Assembly (NCBI RefSeq): GCF_009708035.1
Contig: NZ_WMBQ01000001.1
Coordinates: 868,001-932,000 of the forward strand
Direction of reading: 5' to 3'
Source: Hyphomicrobium album
GTDB taxonomy: Bacteria > Pseudomonadota > Alphaproteobacteria > Rhizobiales > Hyphomicrobiaceae
DNA: 64,000 bases
Each line of letters opens with the position of its first letter. The first letter of the stretch is position 1. Positions 44,407 through 53,676 of this stretch are shown in pieces. Below the pieces are notes generated by a model. It saw nothing but the letters and a program-made list of their open reading frames with translations. It was not told where the DNA came from and did not search any database. The position numbers were made by a program, and so were the translations under genes.

Positions 44407-45996
44407 ATGCCGCTCATAAAACTCTTCCGGCGCTACGAAATCGAGGTGGCTTTCGTATTCGCCATCCTCGTGCTGCTAGGAGCCGGGTTGAGCTCTTACC
44501 GGGCGCTCGAATCCGCCAAGGGCAGCGTCGGATGGGTGCGTCACACCTACCAGGTGATCGGCAGCATCGACGACCTTTCGGAATCTCTGGCGCTCATGCA
44601 TTCGAGCGGTCGCAGCTATGTCCTCACCGGCGACGACCGCTATAGAAGGCTCAACCGCGACGCCGTCACGGACTTCACGCGAGCCAATCTGCAGCTTATC
44701 GACCTGACGCGGGACAATCCTGAACAAGCCGCGCAAATGCCTGAGATAAAGCGGTTGATCGACCTCATCTCGCAGCGGTCCGAGACCGTCATCACAGCGC
44801 GCGCCAACTACGGCGCCGACCGCGCGATCGACCTTCTCCGGGCAGGCGAAGGCGCCCGCGCGCTCGAGGCTTTCCGCCAGCTCGCGACGACTATGAAGGA
44901 CGCCGAACTTCGCCTTCTCGAGCAGCGCGAGGAGCAGGCCAGCCAGGACTTCCTGACGACGCAAAACGCTCTCGCCGCGGCCACCATTCTCGCCCTCATC
45001 CTCACCGCCTCCGCTGGGCTCGGCACGGTGCGCGACATTCGCCGGCGCAAGACGGCGGAAGCTGAGCTGTTCCTCGAGAAGGAGCGCGCGCAGGTCACCC
45101 TCGCGTCGATCGGCGATGGCGTCATGCGCGCCGACGCTACCGGCAACGTCACCTTTCTCAATCGCGCGGGGACACTGCTCACCGGCTGGCCGGAGGACGA
45201 GGCGGTGGGCAAACCTCTCGGCGACGTGTTCACGGTTATCGACGCGACGACGCGCACGCCGATCTCGCAACGCATGCAGGTTGCCATCACCCAGGGGGCG
45301 GTGGCGCCGCTACCCGAGACGGCGCTGCTTGTCCGCCGTGACGGCAGAGAGGTTCCGATCGAGGATACCGTCGCTCCGATCCGCGACAGAGAGGGTAAGT
45401 TCACCGGCGCCGTGAACGTCTTCCGCGACGTCAGCGAAGCGCGCGAGGCGTCCCGCCGGCTCCGTCACGTCGCCCACCACGATCCGCTGACCGGCCTGCC
45501 CAATCGCGTGCTGCTCGACGACCGGATGGGCCGCGCCGTCGCCGTCGCCGACCGTCACTCGAGTAAGGTGGCGCTGCTCTATCTCGACCTCGACGGCTTC
45601 AAGCTCATCAACGACACGCGCGGACACGCCGTGGGCGACGAGCTTCTGAAGTCCGTCACCACCCGCTTGCTCGCCTGCGTGCGCGAATGCGATACGGTCA
45701 GCCGCATGGGCGGCGACGAGTTCGTCATCCTGTTGACCGCGGTGAACCAGCCGGAAGACGCGGCAATCACCGCCAACCGCGTGCTGCGCAGCCTATCCAT
45801 GCCACATGCCATCGACGGCGCCGAGCTAGCCGTCACCGCCAGCATCGGCATCAGCGTCTTCCCCGACGATGCACGCACTCCGGCCGAGCTGTTGAGCAAT
45901 GCCGACGCCGCCATGTACGAGGCGAAGACGAGCGGCCCGGCAAAATACGTCTTCTATCCGGCCCCGGCGGTCGATCCCGAGCAGCGCCGCGCCTAG
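44407..45996 (+). CDS. Membrane diguanylate cyclase: CHASE3-PAS-GGDEF
   Basis: The product is 529 residues. A first membrane helix lies at residues 13-30 (VAFVFAILVLLGAGLS). A CHASE3-like periplasmic four-helix domain covers ~35-190, and a second helix is at about 190-210. A PAS domain follows near 230-345, then a GGDEF domain from ~355 with HHDPLTGLPNRVLLDDRM and RMGGDEFVILL, so the active site is intact. An RECD I-site sits five residues before it, allowing c-di-GMP product inhibition. No EAL domain follows. Confidence 0.93.
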   Translation: MPLIKLFRRYEIEVAFVFAILVLLGAGLSSYRALESAKGSVGWVRHTYQVIGSIDDLSESLALMHSSGRSYVLTGDDRYRRLNRDAVTDFTRANLQLIDLTRDNPEQAAQMPEIKRLIDLISQRSETVITARANYGADRAIDLLRAGEGARALEAFRQLATTMKDAELRLLEQREEQASQDFLTTQNALAAATILALILTASAGLGTVRDIRRRKTAEAELFLEKERAQVTLASIGDGVMRADATGNVTFLNRAGTLLTGWPEDEAVGKPLGDVFTVIDATTRTPISQRMQVAITQGAVAPLPETALLVRRDGREVPIEDTVAPIRDREGKFTGAVNVFRDVSEAREASRRLRHVAHHDPLTGLPNRVLLDDRMGRAVAVADRHSSKVALLYLDLDGFKLINDTRGHAVGDELLKSVTTRLLACVRECDTVSRMGGDEFVILLTAVNQPEDAAITANRVLRSLSMPHAIDGAELAVTASIGISVFPDDARTPAELLSNADAAMYEAKTSGPAKYVFYPAPAVDPEQRRA

Positions 45997-46006
45997 ACGG
46001 TGAGGC

Positions 46007-46594
46007 TCAGGCGAGCCCCTCGTGCGTAAGCGCCAGCTTGACGGCCGGGCGCTCGCGCATGCGCGCACTGAAGGCGGCGAGGTTGTCAGGTACGGCGAGC
46101 TGCATCTTCGCCGCCCACATCAGCATCACGAACAGGTAGTCATCCGCCACCGTCGGCTGCGCTCCGAACAGGTACGGACCCTCGAACTTCGCAGCGACGT
46201 GCTTCAGCTTTTTCTCGACCGTCGCGCCGGCCTGCTTCTTCTCCGCGTCGGTCGATTGCGGGACGAACAGCGGGTGAAACGGCTTGTGCACCTCGCTGCC
46301 GATGAACGCCAGCATCTCGATGAGCCGGTGGCGACCGAGGGGCCCCCTGGGTACCGGCGCCGGGTTCTGGTCGGCGATGTAGGTCAGGATCGCGACATTC
46401 TCGGTCAGCACCTCGCCGTCGTCGAACTGCAGCGCCGGCACCGAGCCCTTCGGGTTGATCTCGGTGTACGAACGGCCGTCCTCCAGCTTGTGGGTCTTGA
46501 GGTCTACCTGCGCCAGATCGAACGTCATCCCGGCTTCGTGCAGGGCGATATGGTCGGCGAGGCTGCAGGCACCGGGGGAATAGTAGAGTTTCAT
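46007..46594 (-). CDS. Beta-class-like glutathione S-transferase
   Basis: The product is 195 residues. It starts with MKLYYSPGACSLADHIALHE, where Cys9 is placed as in the beta-class GST active site. The glutathione-binding turn NPKGSVPALQFDDGEVLTEN (with VPAL, cis-Pro) is intact. The C-terminal all-helical domain extends to residue 195. GSTs detoxify electrophiles or act in isomerisation; a specific substrate cannot be named. Confidence 0.9.
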   Translation of the reverse strand: MKLYYSPGACSLADHIALHEAGMTFDLAQVDLKTHKLEDGRSYTEINPKGSVPALQFDDGEVLTENVAILTYIADQNPAPVPRGPLGRHRLIEMLAFIGSEVHKPFHPLFVPQSTDAEKKQAGATVEKKLKHVAAKFEGPYLFGAQPTVADDYLFVMLMWAAKMQLAVPDNLAAFSARMRERPAVKLALTHEGLA

Positions 46595-46692
46595 GCGCGG
46601 GCACTCCTCGGCTCGGGCGAGCTAAACGCGCCATGCCCCACAACGTATCCCGCGACTGCAAATTAGGGCTGCTGGTCACTTAAAGTGGCGTT

Positions 46693-46872
46693 TCAACCGC
46701 TCGGCTCGATGGCCGTGTCGTGCGTGCCGGCCCGACCGCCGAACGTCTCGGAGGTGATCGACTTCGGGCCGAAGGAGATGAGCGCGAGCGTGGTGAGCAC
46801 AATGATCGTCACCATCATCTTGGAGAACAGGGTGCCTGCGGGAACTTGCGGCGACTGGCCGGGGTAAGTCAT
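46693..46872 (-). CDS. Small single-pass membrane protein
   Basis: The product is 59 residues from ATG 46872, which has a GGAGGAAG ribosome site. One hydrophobic helix (FSKMMVTIIVLTTLALISFG) is near residues 16-35. The C-terminal tail is polar. It resembles no named family. The strong ribosome site and lone position suggest a real short gene rather than a shadow. Confidence 0.65.
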   Translation of the reverse strand: MTYPGQSPQVPAGTLFSKMMVTIIVLTTLALISFGPKSITSETFGGRAGTHDTAIEPSG

Positions 46873-47089
46873 GGCTTCCTCCACAAACCAACTGCCCGCC
46901 AAGCTTATGGGCTGACGGCGACCCTGCCAAGATCGCGCCGATCACGCAGCGGCCGCGCGAGAGCGAAAAGCGCTGCAGCCGGCGCGCCCACGGGAGATGC
47001 CCCCAAACGGCGCCAATCTTGCCCAGACGAGCGCACATTCAGCAGCAAGATGATTTGCTGCCAACGAAGCGATTCGAGGGAACGGAATA

Positions 47090-47734
47090 GTGAGACGTGC
47101 CGCGGGCCACGCCCAGCGAACCGGCTTGATCTGGCGCCGTGTTGCCCGTGCCTTCGGGCTACTGGGCTTGGCCATGCTGCCGCCGCTCGCCGCGCTCGCC
47201 CAGGAGCGCACCAGCGCCTGGCAGACACAAACGATCCCCGAGGCGACCGTGCCGGCGCCGACGCCGGCCGCGGCCCCCGCCGTTCACGTCCCACCCGCCG
47301 CGCCGCCGAAGCAACTGACCGCACTCGAACGGCAGGCCGTGCAGACAATCGAGATCACCAACGCCTTCCGCCGCCGCAACGGCCTGCCGGAATTCAAGGA
47401 GGACCCGGTCTGCTCGGCGGCGGCCGTCGACCACGCGCAGGACATGGCGCGGCGCAGCTATTTCGATCACTTCGGCCCCGGCGGCACGTCGCCCACCAGC
47501 CGCTACAACCGCCGCAACACCGCGGGGCAGCGCGTAATCCGCGTGACCGAGAACATCGCCCGCGGTAACGGCACCACGCCCGAAAGCGCGCTGCGGATGT
47601 GGCTCGACTCCTCTGGGCACCGCAAGCATCTGGTCGGCAGGGAGATGAACCACATCGGCGTCGGCGTCGCCAACGGCTCGTGCTTCTTCGGCCCCTGCAC
47701 CTACTTCGTCCAGTGCTTCTCGCGCTGGCCGTGA
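47090..47734 (+). CDS. Secreted CAP/SCP-domain protein
   Basis: The product is 214 residues from a GTG at 47090. A signal peptide (FGLLGLAMLPPLAALAQ) precedes a Pro/Ala-rich linker and a CAP domain near residues 80-214. The domain has ITNAFRRRNGLPEFKEDPVC, AAVDHAQDMARRSYFDHFGP and WLDSSGHRKHLV, with a His/Glu-type site. The last Cys residues (GSCFFGPCTYFVQCFSRWP) could form disulfides. Function of bacterial CAP proteins is mostly unknown. Confidence 0.85.
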   Translation: MRRAAGHAQRTGLIWRRVARAFGLLGLAMLPPLAALAQERTSAWQTQTIPEATVPAPTPAAAPAVHVPPAAPPKQLTALERQAVQTIEITNAFRRRNGLPEFKEDPVCSAAAVDHAQDMARRSYFDHFGPGGTSPTSRYNRRNTAGQRVIRVTENIARGNGTTPESALRMWLDSSGHRKHLVGREMNHIGVGVANGSCFFGPCTYFVQCFSRWP

Positions 47735-47802
47735 CCCCTTAAAGATCGCTATATCTACACGCAGTGGGCGCCGCGTAGTACGCAACGTCGGCGGTCGGCC
47801 CG

Positions 47803-50800
47803 TTACGACATCGCGATCTGCCGCTCACGCAGGGCGCGCTCGATGGCGACGTGAAGATCGTTGATGACGGTCGAGCGGTGGGTGAGTTGCAGAACGAACG
47901 CGCGGACCTCGAACTCGAGCCCGGATGCGCCGAAGCCGACGAAGAACACGCTGGGGGCGGGCGCGTCGAGAACCTGAGGCGTTGCTTTTACGGCTTCCAG
48001 GATCGACATCTGTGCGCGCACCGTGTCCGTACCGTACGCAATGCCGATCTTCAGGGTCACGCGCGTGATGCTGTCCGTCAGCGTCCAGTTGATGACCTTC
48101 TCGGTGATGAGAGACTTGTTGGGGATGATGATCTCGCGGTTCTCGCCGTCGGTCATGCTGGTGGCGCGGATATGAATGCGCGAGACCGTGCCGGTGAGAT
48201 CGCCGATCGTCACCGTGTCGCCGACGCGAACCGGACGCTCGAAGAGGATGATGAGGCCGGAGATAAAGTTGGCGACGATTTCCTGCAGGCCGAAGCCGAC
48301 GCCGACGCCGAGCGCCGCCACGATCCACTGCACCTGGCTCCAGTCGAAACCGATGCTCTGGAAGGCGATGACCAAGCCGGCGATGGCGATCAGGTAGCGG
48401 CTGACGGCACTGATCGCATAGCGCGTGCCAGCCTCGATGCGCAGGCGGTGAAGCGCGGTGATCTCCAGCAGGCCTGGCAGGTTGCGCGCGGCAATAAAGG
48501 TGATGACGATGGTCGCCAGCGCCACCATGACGTTGGAAACCGTGACCGGGACGGTACGCGTCGCGCCGTCGGCCATAATCACCTGCTGCCAGAGCTGGAC
48601 GTCGAGCAGCGCCAGCGACGGAAGTGCCTCGCGCCAGAAGAAATAGAGCGCGGTGGCGAGAAGCAGGAACACCGAGAGCCGCACCAGCTGGCGTGACTGA
48701 TCGCTGATCGATGCGATGTCGACCTCGGGCTCCTCGACCGCTGGAGGCGGCGGCTCGCCCGTCGCGGCCTTTGCTTCGGCAATTGCCTGAGCCCGCGCCT
48801 TCTCGCGCCGCTCGACCGCTCGCTTGGTCTCGAGCCGCCGGCGCGCCACCAGAACCTCGCGCATGGCGACGCTGTAGACGAGAAACGCGCCGACGATAAT
48901 GGCCACCGAAAGCAGCAGCCCGTCGCGGAGCTGCGAGGCGCCGTCGTAGTAGCCCCACAGCGCGAGGCCGGCGATGGCGAGCGGCAGTAGCGAGAGAAGC
49001 GCGTGCCAGATCACGCGTGTCATCCACAACGGATGCGTCGGCGTCAGGCGGTCGGCGATGATGCCGCGCCGTGGGTCGATCACCCGGGCGATGTAGAGCG
49101 ATACCGCGATACCGCCGGCGAGAAACGCGAAGCGCCCGAGGCCGTCGCGCAGGCTCTGCAGGCTGCTGGCGTTGATCATGCCGAGGATGAAGGCGATCGG
49201 CGTGATGACGTACTTCAGCCAGATGGTGTTCTGGTACAGCGTGGCACGCGCCCGCTCGCTCCAGCCGAAGTGCGTCGAGAACAACCCGTTCTGCATAGAG
49301 ATGAACTGGATCAGCCGCAGAAACATCAGGAGGGAGGCGACGGCCAGTAGTCCGACGCCGACGCCGACCGCGAAGTCGGCCGCGAGCGGCGGTTGCACGA
49401 GCAGCCAGCCAGCATAGCCGAACAGAAGGGGCGTCTTGATCGCCAGCAGCGCCGAGATGAGCAGCGCCTCTGGCGTGCGCAGGTAATTGTCGGTCGAGTA
49501 GCGGCCGACGGCCTCCGCTATCCGCGCAAGGCGTGCGGTGAGGCGGCGGGAGAATACGACCAGCGCGCCGAAGGCGAACAGCACGATCGCGGTTGGTATG
49601 GGCCGATCGACGGCGCGCGCGAAAAGCGTCTGCCCCGTGACCTTCCAGGCTTCGAGATCGGCGATCCAGCCGAAGCTGGCGCGCACCTGGTCGAGCCAGC
49701 CGATACCGATCGATCCCGAGCTCGGCAGCCACAGCAGGCGGCTGTTAAGCAGCGCCCGCAGCTGCGTCGTCTGATTGAGGAGGTCGCGCTCGGCGCCGTT
49801 CTGCTCGGCGAGCTGGGCTATTCGCGTCACCAGCGCATCGTGCAGTTGCACGTAGAGATCGCGGCGCGCGGCGACGAGCTTCTCCAGCGCCGGACGCACA
49901 TGGTCTGGCACGGCCTTCTGCTCGGCGCGCTTGACGTGCGCCGCCAGCACGCGGTCGGCCATGCCGCCGGTGTCGGACATAGCGCGGCGCGCGTCCTCGG
50001 CCTGGAGACGCTGCAGACGAGCATCGACGATGGCCTGGTCGCGGTCGGCGATGCGCCGCTGCAGCCGCGCCGTGTCGGGGAGCTGCGCGCGCATCGCCCT
50101 CAGCAGCTCGCTGAACTCGCCGCCGATGCTGCCGATCTCGAGAACCTGTTGTGCGGAGACCTTGCTGTCGCGTACGCGCGCCAAATCCGCCTGGATCTCG
50201 GCGAGCCGCGACTTGCCTTCATCGAGCGCCCGCGTTGCATCGGCGCCCCGCTCGCGAATGACGTCGGTGTCCTTCACGTAGGCTTCGAGCAACGGGTGCT
50301 GCGCGGAAAGGCGCTTTGCCTCGCGGTCGGCGTCGGCCTGGCGCTTTGCCGCCTCCGCCTCCTTCAGCCTGTTGACGTGCGCCGCCACGATCGGGATGCG
50401 CTTTGAAAGCTTGTCGAACTTGGCGGCCGCAAGGTCACGCCGCGCCGTGGTCGACGCCTGCCGGGCCGGCAGCGCGATCAGCTCCTGCTCGAGCAGGTTG
50501 AGCTTGGCCGCGCGTGCGCGCCGCTCCGCCGTCACCGCAGCGCGCCGCGCGTCGACGACTACGGGATTGCTATCGCCCGCCTGGGCCTCGTCGGGATTTT
50601 CCAGCGCATCGAGCGCCTGCTTCTCGACCGTCTGCTCCTCGCGCGCCGCAGTCGCCCGCGTCGCCATCTCGCGCAGGCGCCCCTCGAGCTGGTCGAGATC
50701 CGCTTTAGTCGTCGCCGCCGCGCTGTTCGAGGCATCGAGCGCCTGCTGGGCCTCGCCGAGCGGCAGCTTGTCGACGCGCTTGGCGAATTCTTCCTCGCCC

Positions 50801-51291
50801 GGCTCCTTACGCAGTGCCTCGAGCTGCTGCTTGGCCTCGGTGATACGTTCCGGCGACTTCTGAGCGGATTCCTGGAAGCGCTTGGCGGATGCGGCGCTCG
50901 CCGACGCCGCCTCGAGATGCCCAAGCGCGGTGCGCAGGAGTGCAAGCGCCTGATCGCGGATGTCCGGCGCGACGTCGGTTCGCGCCTCGAACTCCTTGAT
51001 GCGGGACTTCATGCGCTCGATGGAGCGGTCGGCGGCTTCGGCCGGTTCGTCGCCACCCGGGGCCGGTGCGGCGCCAGGCGCCGGAACGGCCGCCTTCGCC
51101 GCCGGATCTGTCTGGGCCGGTCCCGGTGCCTGCGCGGGCGGCGCCGCTTTTTCCTCCGGCGTCGCGGCCTTTGCTGCGGGAGCCACGGTCTTCGGCGCTG
51201 CCGGTGCCTGCGCGTAACCCGCCACGGGCATCGCCAACAGAGCAAGCAGGAACGCGGTGCGTCCCAGTTTCAAACGGGGGAATGTCATCAT
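47803..51291 (-). CDS. Large MscS/MscK-type mechanosensitive channel
   Basis: The product is 1162 residues. A signal-like N-terminus (FLLALLAMPVAGYAQA) precedes about 500 residues of charged coiled-coil periplasmic domain (for example FAKRVDKLPLGEAQQALDAS), then about ten hydrophobic helices between ~590 and 1000. The MscS core shows AALGVGVGFGLQEIVANFIS, VGDTVTIGDLTGTVSRIHIR and GENREIIIPNKSLITEKVIN near the C-terminus. It should open upon hypo-osmotic shock. The large extra domain places it with MscK/KefA-type channels. Confidence 0.9.
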   Translation of the reverse strand: MMTFPRLKLGRTAFLLALLAMPVAGYAQAPAAPKTVAPAAKAATPEEKAAPPAQAPGPAQTDPAAKAAVPAPGAAPAPGGDEPAEAADRSIERMKSRIKEFEARTDVAPDIRDQALALLRTALGHLEAASASAASAKRFQESAQKSPERITEAKQQLEALRKEPGEEEFAKRVDKLPLGEAQQALDASNSAAATTKADLDQLEGRLREMATRATAAREEQTVEKQALDALENPDEAQAGDSNPVVVDARRAAVTAERRARAAKLNLLEQELIALPARQASTTARRDLAAAKFDKLSKRIPIVAAHVNRLKEAEAAKRQADADREAKRLSAQHPLLEAYVKDTDVIRERGADATRALDEGKSRLAEIQADLARVRDSKVSAQQVLEIGSIGGEFSELLRAMRAQLPDTARLQRRIADRDQAIVDARLQRLQAEDARRAMSDTGGMADRVLAAHVKRAEQKAVPDHVRPALEKLVAARRDLYVQLHDALVTRIAQLAEQNGAERDLLNQTTQLRALLNSRLLWLPSSGSIGIGWLDQVRASFGWIADLEAWKVTGQTLFARAVDRPIPTAIVLFAFGALVVFSRRLTARLARIAEAVGRYSTDNYLRTPEALLISALLAIKTPLLFGYAGWLLVQPPLAADFAVGVGVGLLAVASLLMFLRLIQFISMQNGLFSTHFGWSERARATLYQNTIWLKYVITPIAFILGMINASSLQSLRDGLGRFAFLAGGIAVSLYIARVIDPRRGIIADRLTPTHPLWMTRVIWHALLSLLPLAIAGLALWGYYDGASQLRDGLLLSVAIIVGAFLVYSVAMREVLVARRRLETKRAVERREKARAQAIAEAKAATGEPPPPAVEEPEVDIASISDQSRQLVRLSVFLLLATALYFFWREALPSLALLDVQLWQQVIMADGATRTVPVTVSNVMVALATIVITFIAARNLPGLLEITALHRLRIEAGTRYAISAVSRYLIAIAGLVIAFQSIGFDWSQVQWIVAALGVGVGFGLQEIVANFISGLIILFERPVRVGDTVTIGDLTGTVSRIHIRATSMTDGENREIIIPNKSLITEKVINWTLTDSITRVTLKIGIAYGTDTVRAQMSILEAVKATPQVLDAPAPSVFFVGFGASGLEFEVRAFVLQLTHRSTVINDLHVAIERALRERQIAMS

Positions 51292-51557
51292 GGCGCCCGA
51301 GGTAGCCGCATAGCTGGAGGCAATTAAGGCGCCGCAGCCTACTTCTGGCGAAGCACCCTGTTATCACTACCTTTTTCTACTTTTGGGCTTTTATGCGGCA
51401 TACGATCGGCGGCGGATCTCCTACCTCCCCGCGGATCGCCCGCGCGGCTCGCCTAAATTGCTGGCCCGAAGCTGTACGACCGCGGGATCGACTTCGGCGC
51501 TAGCCCCGCTGAAGCACAGAGATCGGGACGGCGGAGCAGTACAGAGCGGAAGTGCAA

Positions 51558-51680
51558 TCAGGCGCGTTTGCCGCATCGGCCGCAGGAGTACCAGTGCGGT
51601 GTGCCGCCAATCTCGACGTTGCCGTTATAGAAATGCCAAAGGTGACCTTTCAGCCAACAGATCCATTTGCCAAAACGCAT
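51558..51680 (-). CDS. Tiny Cys-rich protein, possible zinc ribbon
   Basis: Starting at ATG 51680 (GGGGGA upstream), it is 40 residues: MRFGKWICWLKGHLWHFYNG, then a C-terminal HWYSCGRCGKRA. A Cys and His early plus the CxxC pair late look like a tiny zinc ribbon (C/H...CGRCG). The frame remains open to ATG 51764. There is no certain homology; the call rests on motif and ribosome site. Confidence 0.5.
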   Translation of the reverse strand: MRFGKWICWLKGHLWHFYNGNVEIGGTPHWYSCGRCGKRA

Positions 51681-52015
51681 GACACGCATCCCCCAGGATG
51701 TGATCGCTCGCTCATCGCGCGAACGCATGAATTCTAGCGCCGGACCCGTCGCCACCGTTGTCATAGAGCGCTCGATGAATTGGCCAGGCGTGCTGCCAAT
51801 GTGCGCCGCACCAATTACCCATCGAAGGAAAAAGGTGTTGCTTGCACGCCGAAAGCAGCAGCAGCTTTGTTGGTAAAGGCCGGGCGACCAACTGGACGAA
51901 AAACCTTAGGTGGGTCGCAATCTCGAACAACGAGTTTGGAGAAGAGATCGAAGCCAGCCTCATCCGAGCGTGAGCCAGCGTGCCCGGCGATAGCAGCACA
52001 GGCCGACAATCCGAT
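51681..52015. other. Intergenic region of 335 bp
   Basis: It lies between the tiny Cys-rich gene and the patatin. Short frames on the plus strand (51667-51876) have no motif. It presumably contains divergent promoters. I see nothing else in it. Confidence 0.35.
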
Positions 52016-53068
52016 ATGCCTGCTGATCCCTTCGCAGTCCCGCGCGGAAGCGACCGCCAGCCGGTTCTGGTGGACTTCGCCTTGCAAGGCGGTGGCGCGC
52101 ACGGCGCCTTCACCTGGGGCGTGCTCGATAGGCTGCTGCAGGAACCGTGGCTGCACATCGACGCGATATCCGGCACGTCCGCCGGCGCCATGAACGCTGT
52201 CGTGCTCGCCCATGGTCTCCGCGAAGGCGGCGTGGCCGGTGCGCGCCGCGCCCTGGAGCAATTCTGGCAACGGATTTCGCGCGCCGCGCAGTTCAGCCCG
52301 GTGCAGCGCGGCCCCTTCGACATCCTGATGGGCAACTGGAGCCTCGATAACTCGCTGTCTTACCTGGCTACGGATCTGATGGCTCGGGTCTTGTCGCCTT
52401 ACGACCTCTATCCGACCGCGGCCAACCCACTGCGGGACATCCTGCTCGAGCAAGTGGACTTTGGGCGCTTGGCGCAGGCGCCCGTCAGGCTGTTCATCAC
52501 CGCGACCAACGTGCGTACCGGCCAGGGTCGTGTCTTTCGCAACGACGCGATCACCGCCGATGTTCTGCTCGCCTCCGCCTGCCTCCCCCAGATGTTTCGC
52601 GCCGTCGAGATCGACGGCGAGCCCTATTGGGACGGCGGCTTTGCCGGCAATCCGACCATCACCCCGCTGGTGCGTGAAAGCCAGTCGCACGACACGATCC
52701 TCGTGCAAATCAATCCTGTAGAACGCCCCGACGCGCCGCGTTCGGCGCGCGAGATCGCCAACCGCGTCAACGAGGTCTCGTTCAACGCGGTTCTCCTGAA
52801 AGAGCTGCGGATGATCGCGATGTTGCGCCAAGTCGCCGATCCGGGAACATCCGAAGGGGCGCGGTGGGCGCAGATGCGCATCCACCGCATCGCCTGTTCC
52901 GAAATGGCCGACTTCGGCTCGTCCTCGAAGATGAATGCCGAGTGGGCTTTTCTCGTCGTGCTGCGCGACCTTGGAAATCGATCGGCCGAAGCCTTCCTCG
53001 ATGCGCACGGCGCCGATGTCGGACAGCGCTCCTCCTATGACGTCGACGGCCTGCTGCTGGGCGTGTGA
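52016..53068 (+). CDS. Patatin-like phospholipase
   Basis: The product is 350 residues from ATG 52016 (a GTG 12 codons upstream at 51980 is an alternative). The oxyanion-hole motif LQGGGAHGAFTWGVLDRLL and nucleophile motif ISGTSAGAMNAVVLAHGL (G-x-S-x-G) are intact. The dyad Asp appears in YWDGGFAGNPTI (DGG). The family hydrolyses phospholipid acyl chains. No signal peptide or secretion gene is seen, so it is probably cytoplasmic. Confidence 0.9.
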   Translation: MPADPFAVPRGSDRQPVLVDFALQGGGAHGAFTWGVLDRLLQEPWLHIDAISGTSAGAMNAVVLAHGLREGGVAGARRALEQFWQRISRAAQFSPVQRGPFDILMGNWSLDNSLSYLATDLMARVLSPYDLYPTAANPLRDILLEQVDFGRLAQAPVRLFITATNVRTGQGRVFRNDAITADVLLASACLPQMFRAVEIDGEPYWDGGFAGNPTITPLVRESQSHDTILVQINPVERPDAPRSAREIANRVNEVSFNAVLLKELRMIAMLRQVADPGTSEGARWAQMRIHRIACSEMADFGSSSKMNAEWAFLVVLRDLGNRSAEAFLDAHGADVGQRSSYDVDGLLLGV

Positions 53069-53208
53069 CACCCGTGCCGCGCCGCCGAGCGGCGATATGC
53101 ACATCACCGTCAACGTCGTTATGGACGCTCGTCGTGAACGGCCATTGACATCCCCTTGGCGTGCAATATCGCTAGCCGCGTTGAACGTCGAAATGGGGGA
53201 GACGGGAA

Positions 53209-53571
53209 ATGACACGTGTGACAGCCGCGATTGCGGCAGCGATATTCGGAACGGTGTTGGCAATCGGCATGTCCGGCGTAGGCGGCGCCAGCGCGGAAGA
53301 GGACAAGCACTGGTACTTCGACGTCGTGAACGAATCGAACGACACCGTGCTCGAATTCCGCACGCAGGAAGACGGCGAGTGGAGCGAGAACTGGATCGAA
53401 AAGCGCATCGAGCCGGGCGACACGATCAAGCTCGACTTCGAGACGGACGAAGGCAAGTGCGAGGTGCGCACGCAGATCCATCTGGCCGACGGCGGCTACT
53501 TCGATGCGCCGGTCGACTACTGCAAGGCCAAGACGCTCGTCATTCAGCCGGGCACCTTGCTCTGGAAGTAG
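53209..53571 (+). CDS. Small secreted protein of unknown function
   Basis: The product is 120 residues. A signal peptide (AAIFGTVLAIGMSGVGGASA) ends near residue 29. The mature part is acidic and beta-rich, with two Cys (EGKCEVRTQIHL, PVDYCKAKT) likely to pair. A GGGGAGACGGGAA stretch provides a ribosome site. No domain is recognised. Confidence 0.7.
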   Translation: MTRVTAAIAAAIFGTVLAIGMSGVGGASAEEDKHWYFDVVNESNDTVLEFRTQEDGEWSENWIEKRIEPGDTIKLDFETDEGKCEVRTQIHLADGGYFDAPVDYCKAKTLVIQPGTLLWK

Positions 53572-53615
53572 CGGTCTCGCACCGCTAAGCGAAAAGCGCT
53601 GCGCGACAAACCGGC

Positions 53616-53637
53616 GGGCCGCCAGCGATGGCGGCCC
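53616..53637 (+). terminator. Hairpin after the 53209 gene
   Basis: GGGCCGCC and GGCGGCCC form a perfect 8-bp stem with loop AGCGAT about 45 bp past the stop. No T-tract follows, so it may be only an end-protecting structure or a Rho-aided stop. Confidence 0.4.
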
Positions 53638-53676
53638 ATGCTCGGCTGCTCGAGCGCCTGGCGGGGCAGAGCGAAA

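Noticed and set aside
51667-51876. 69-residue plus-strand frame between the tiny Cys-rich gene and the patatin
   Set aside because: Overlaps the minus-strand tiny gene, lacks a ribosome site and has no recognisable pattern.
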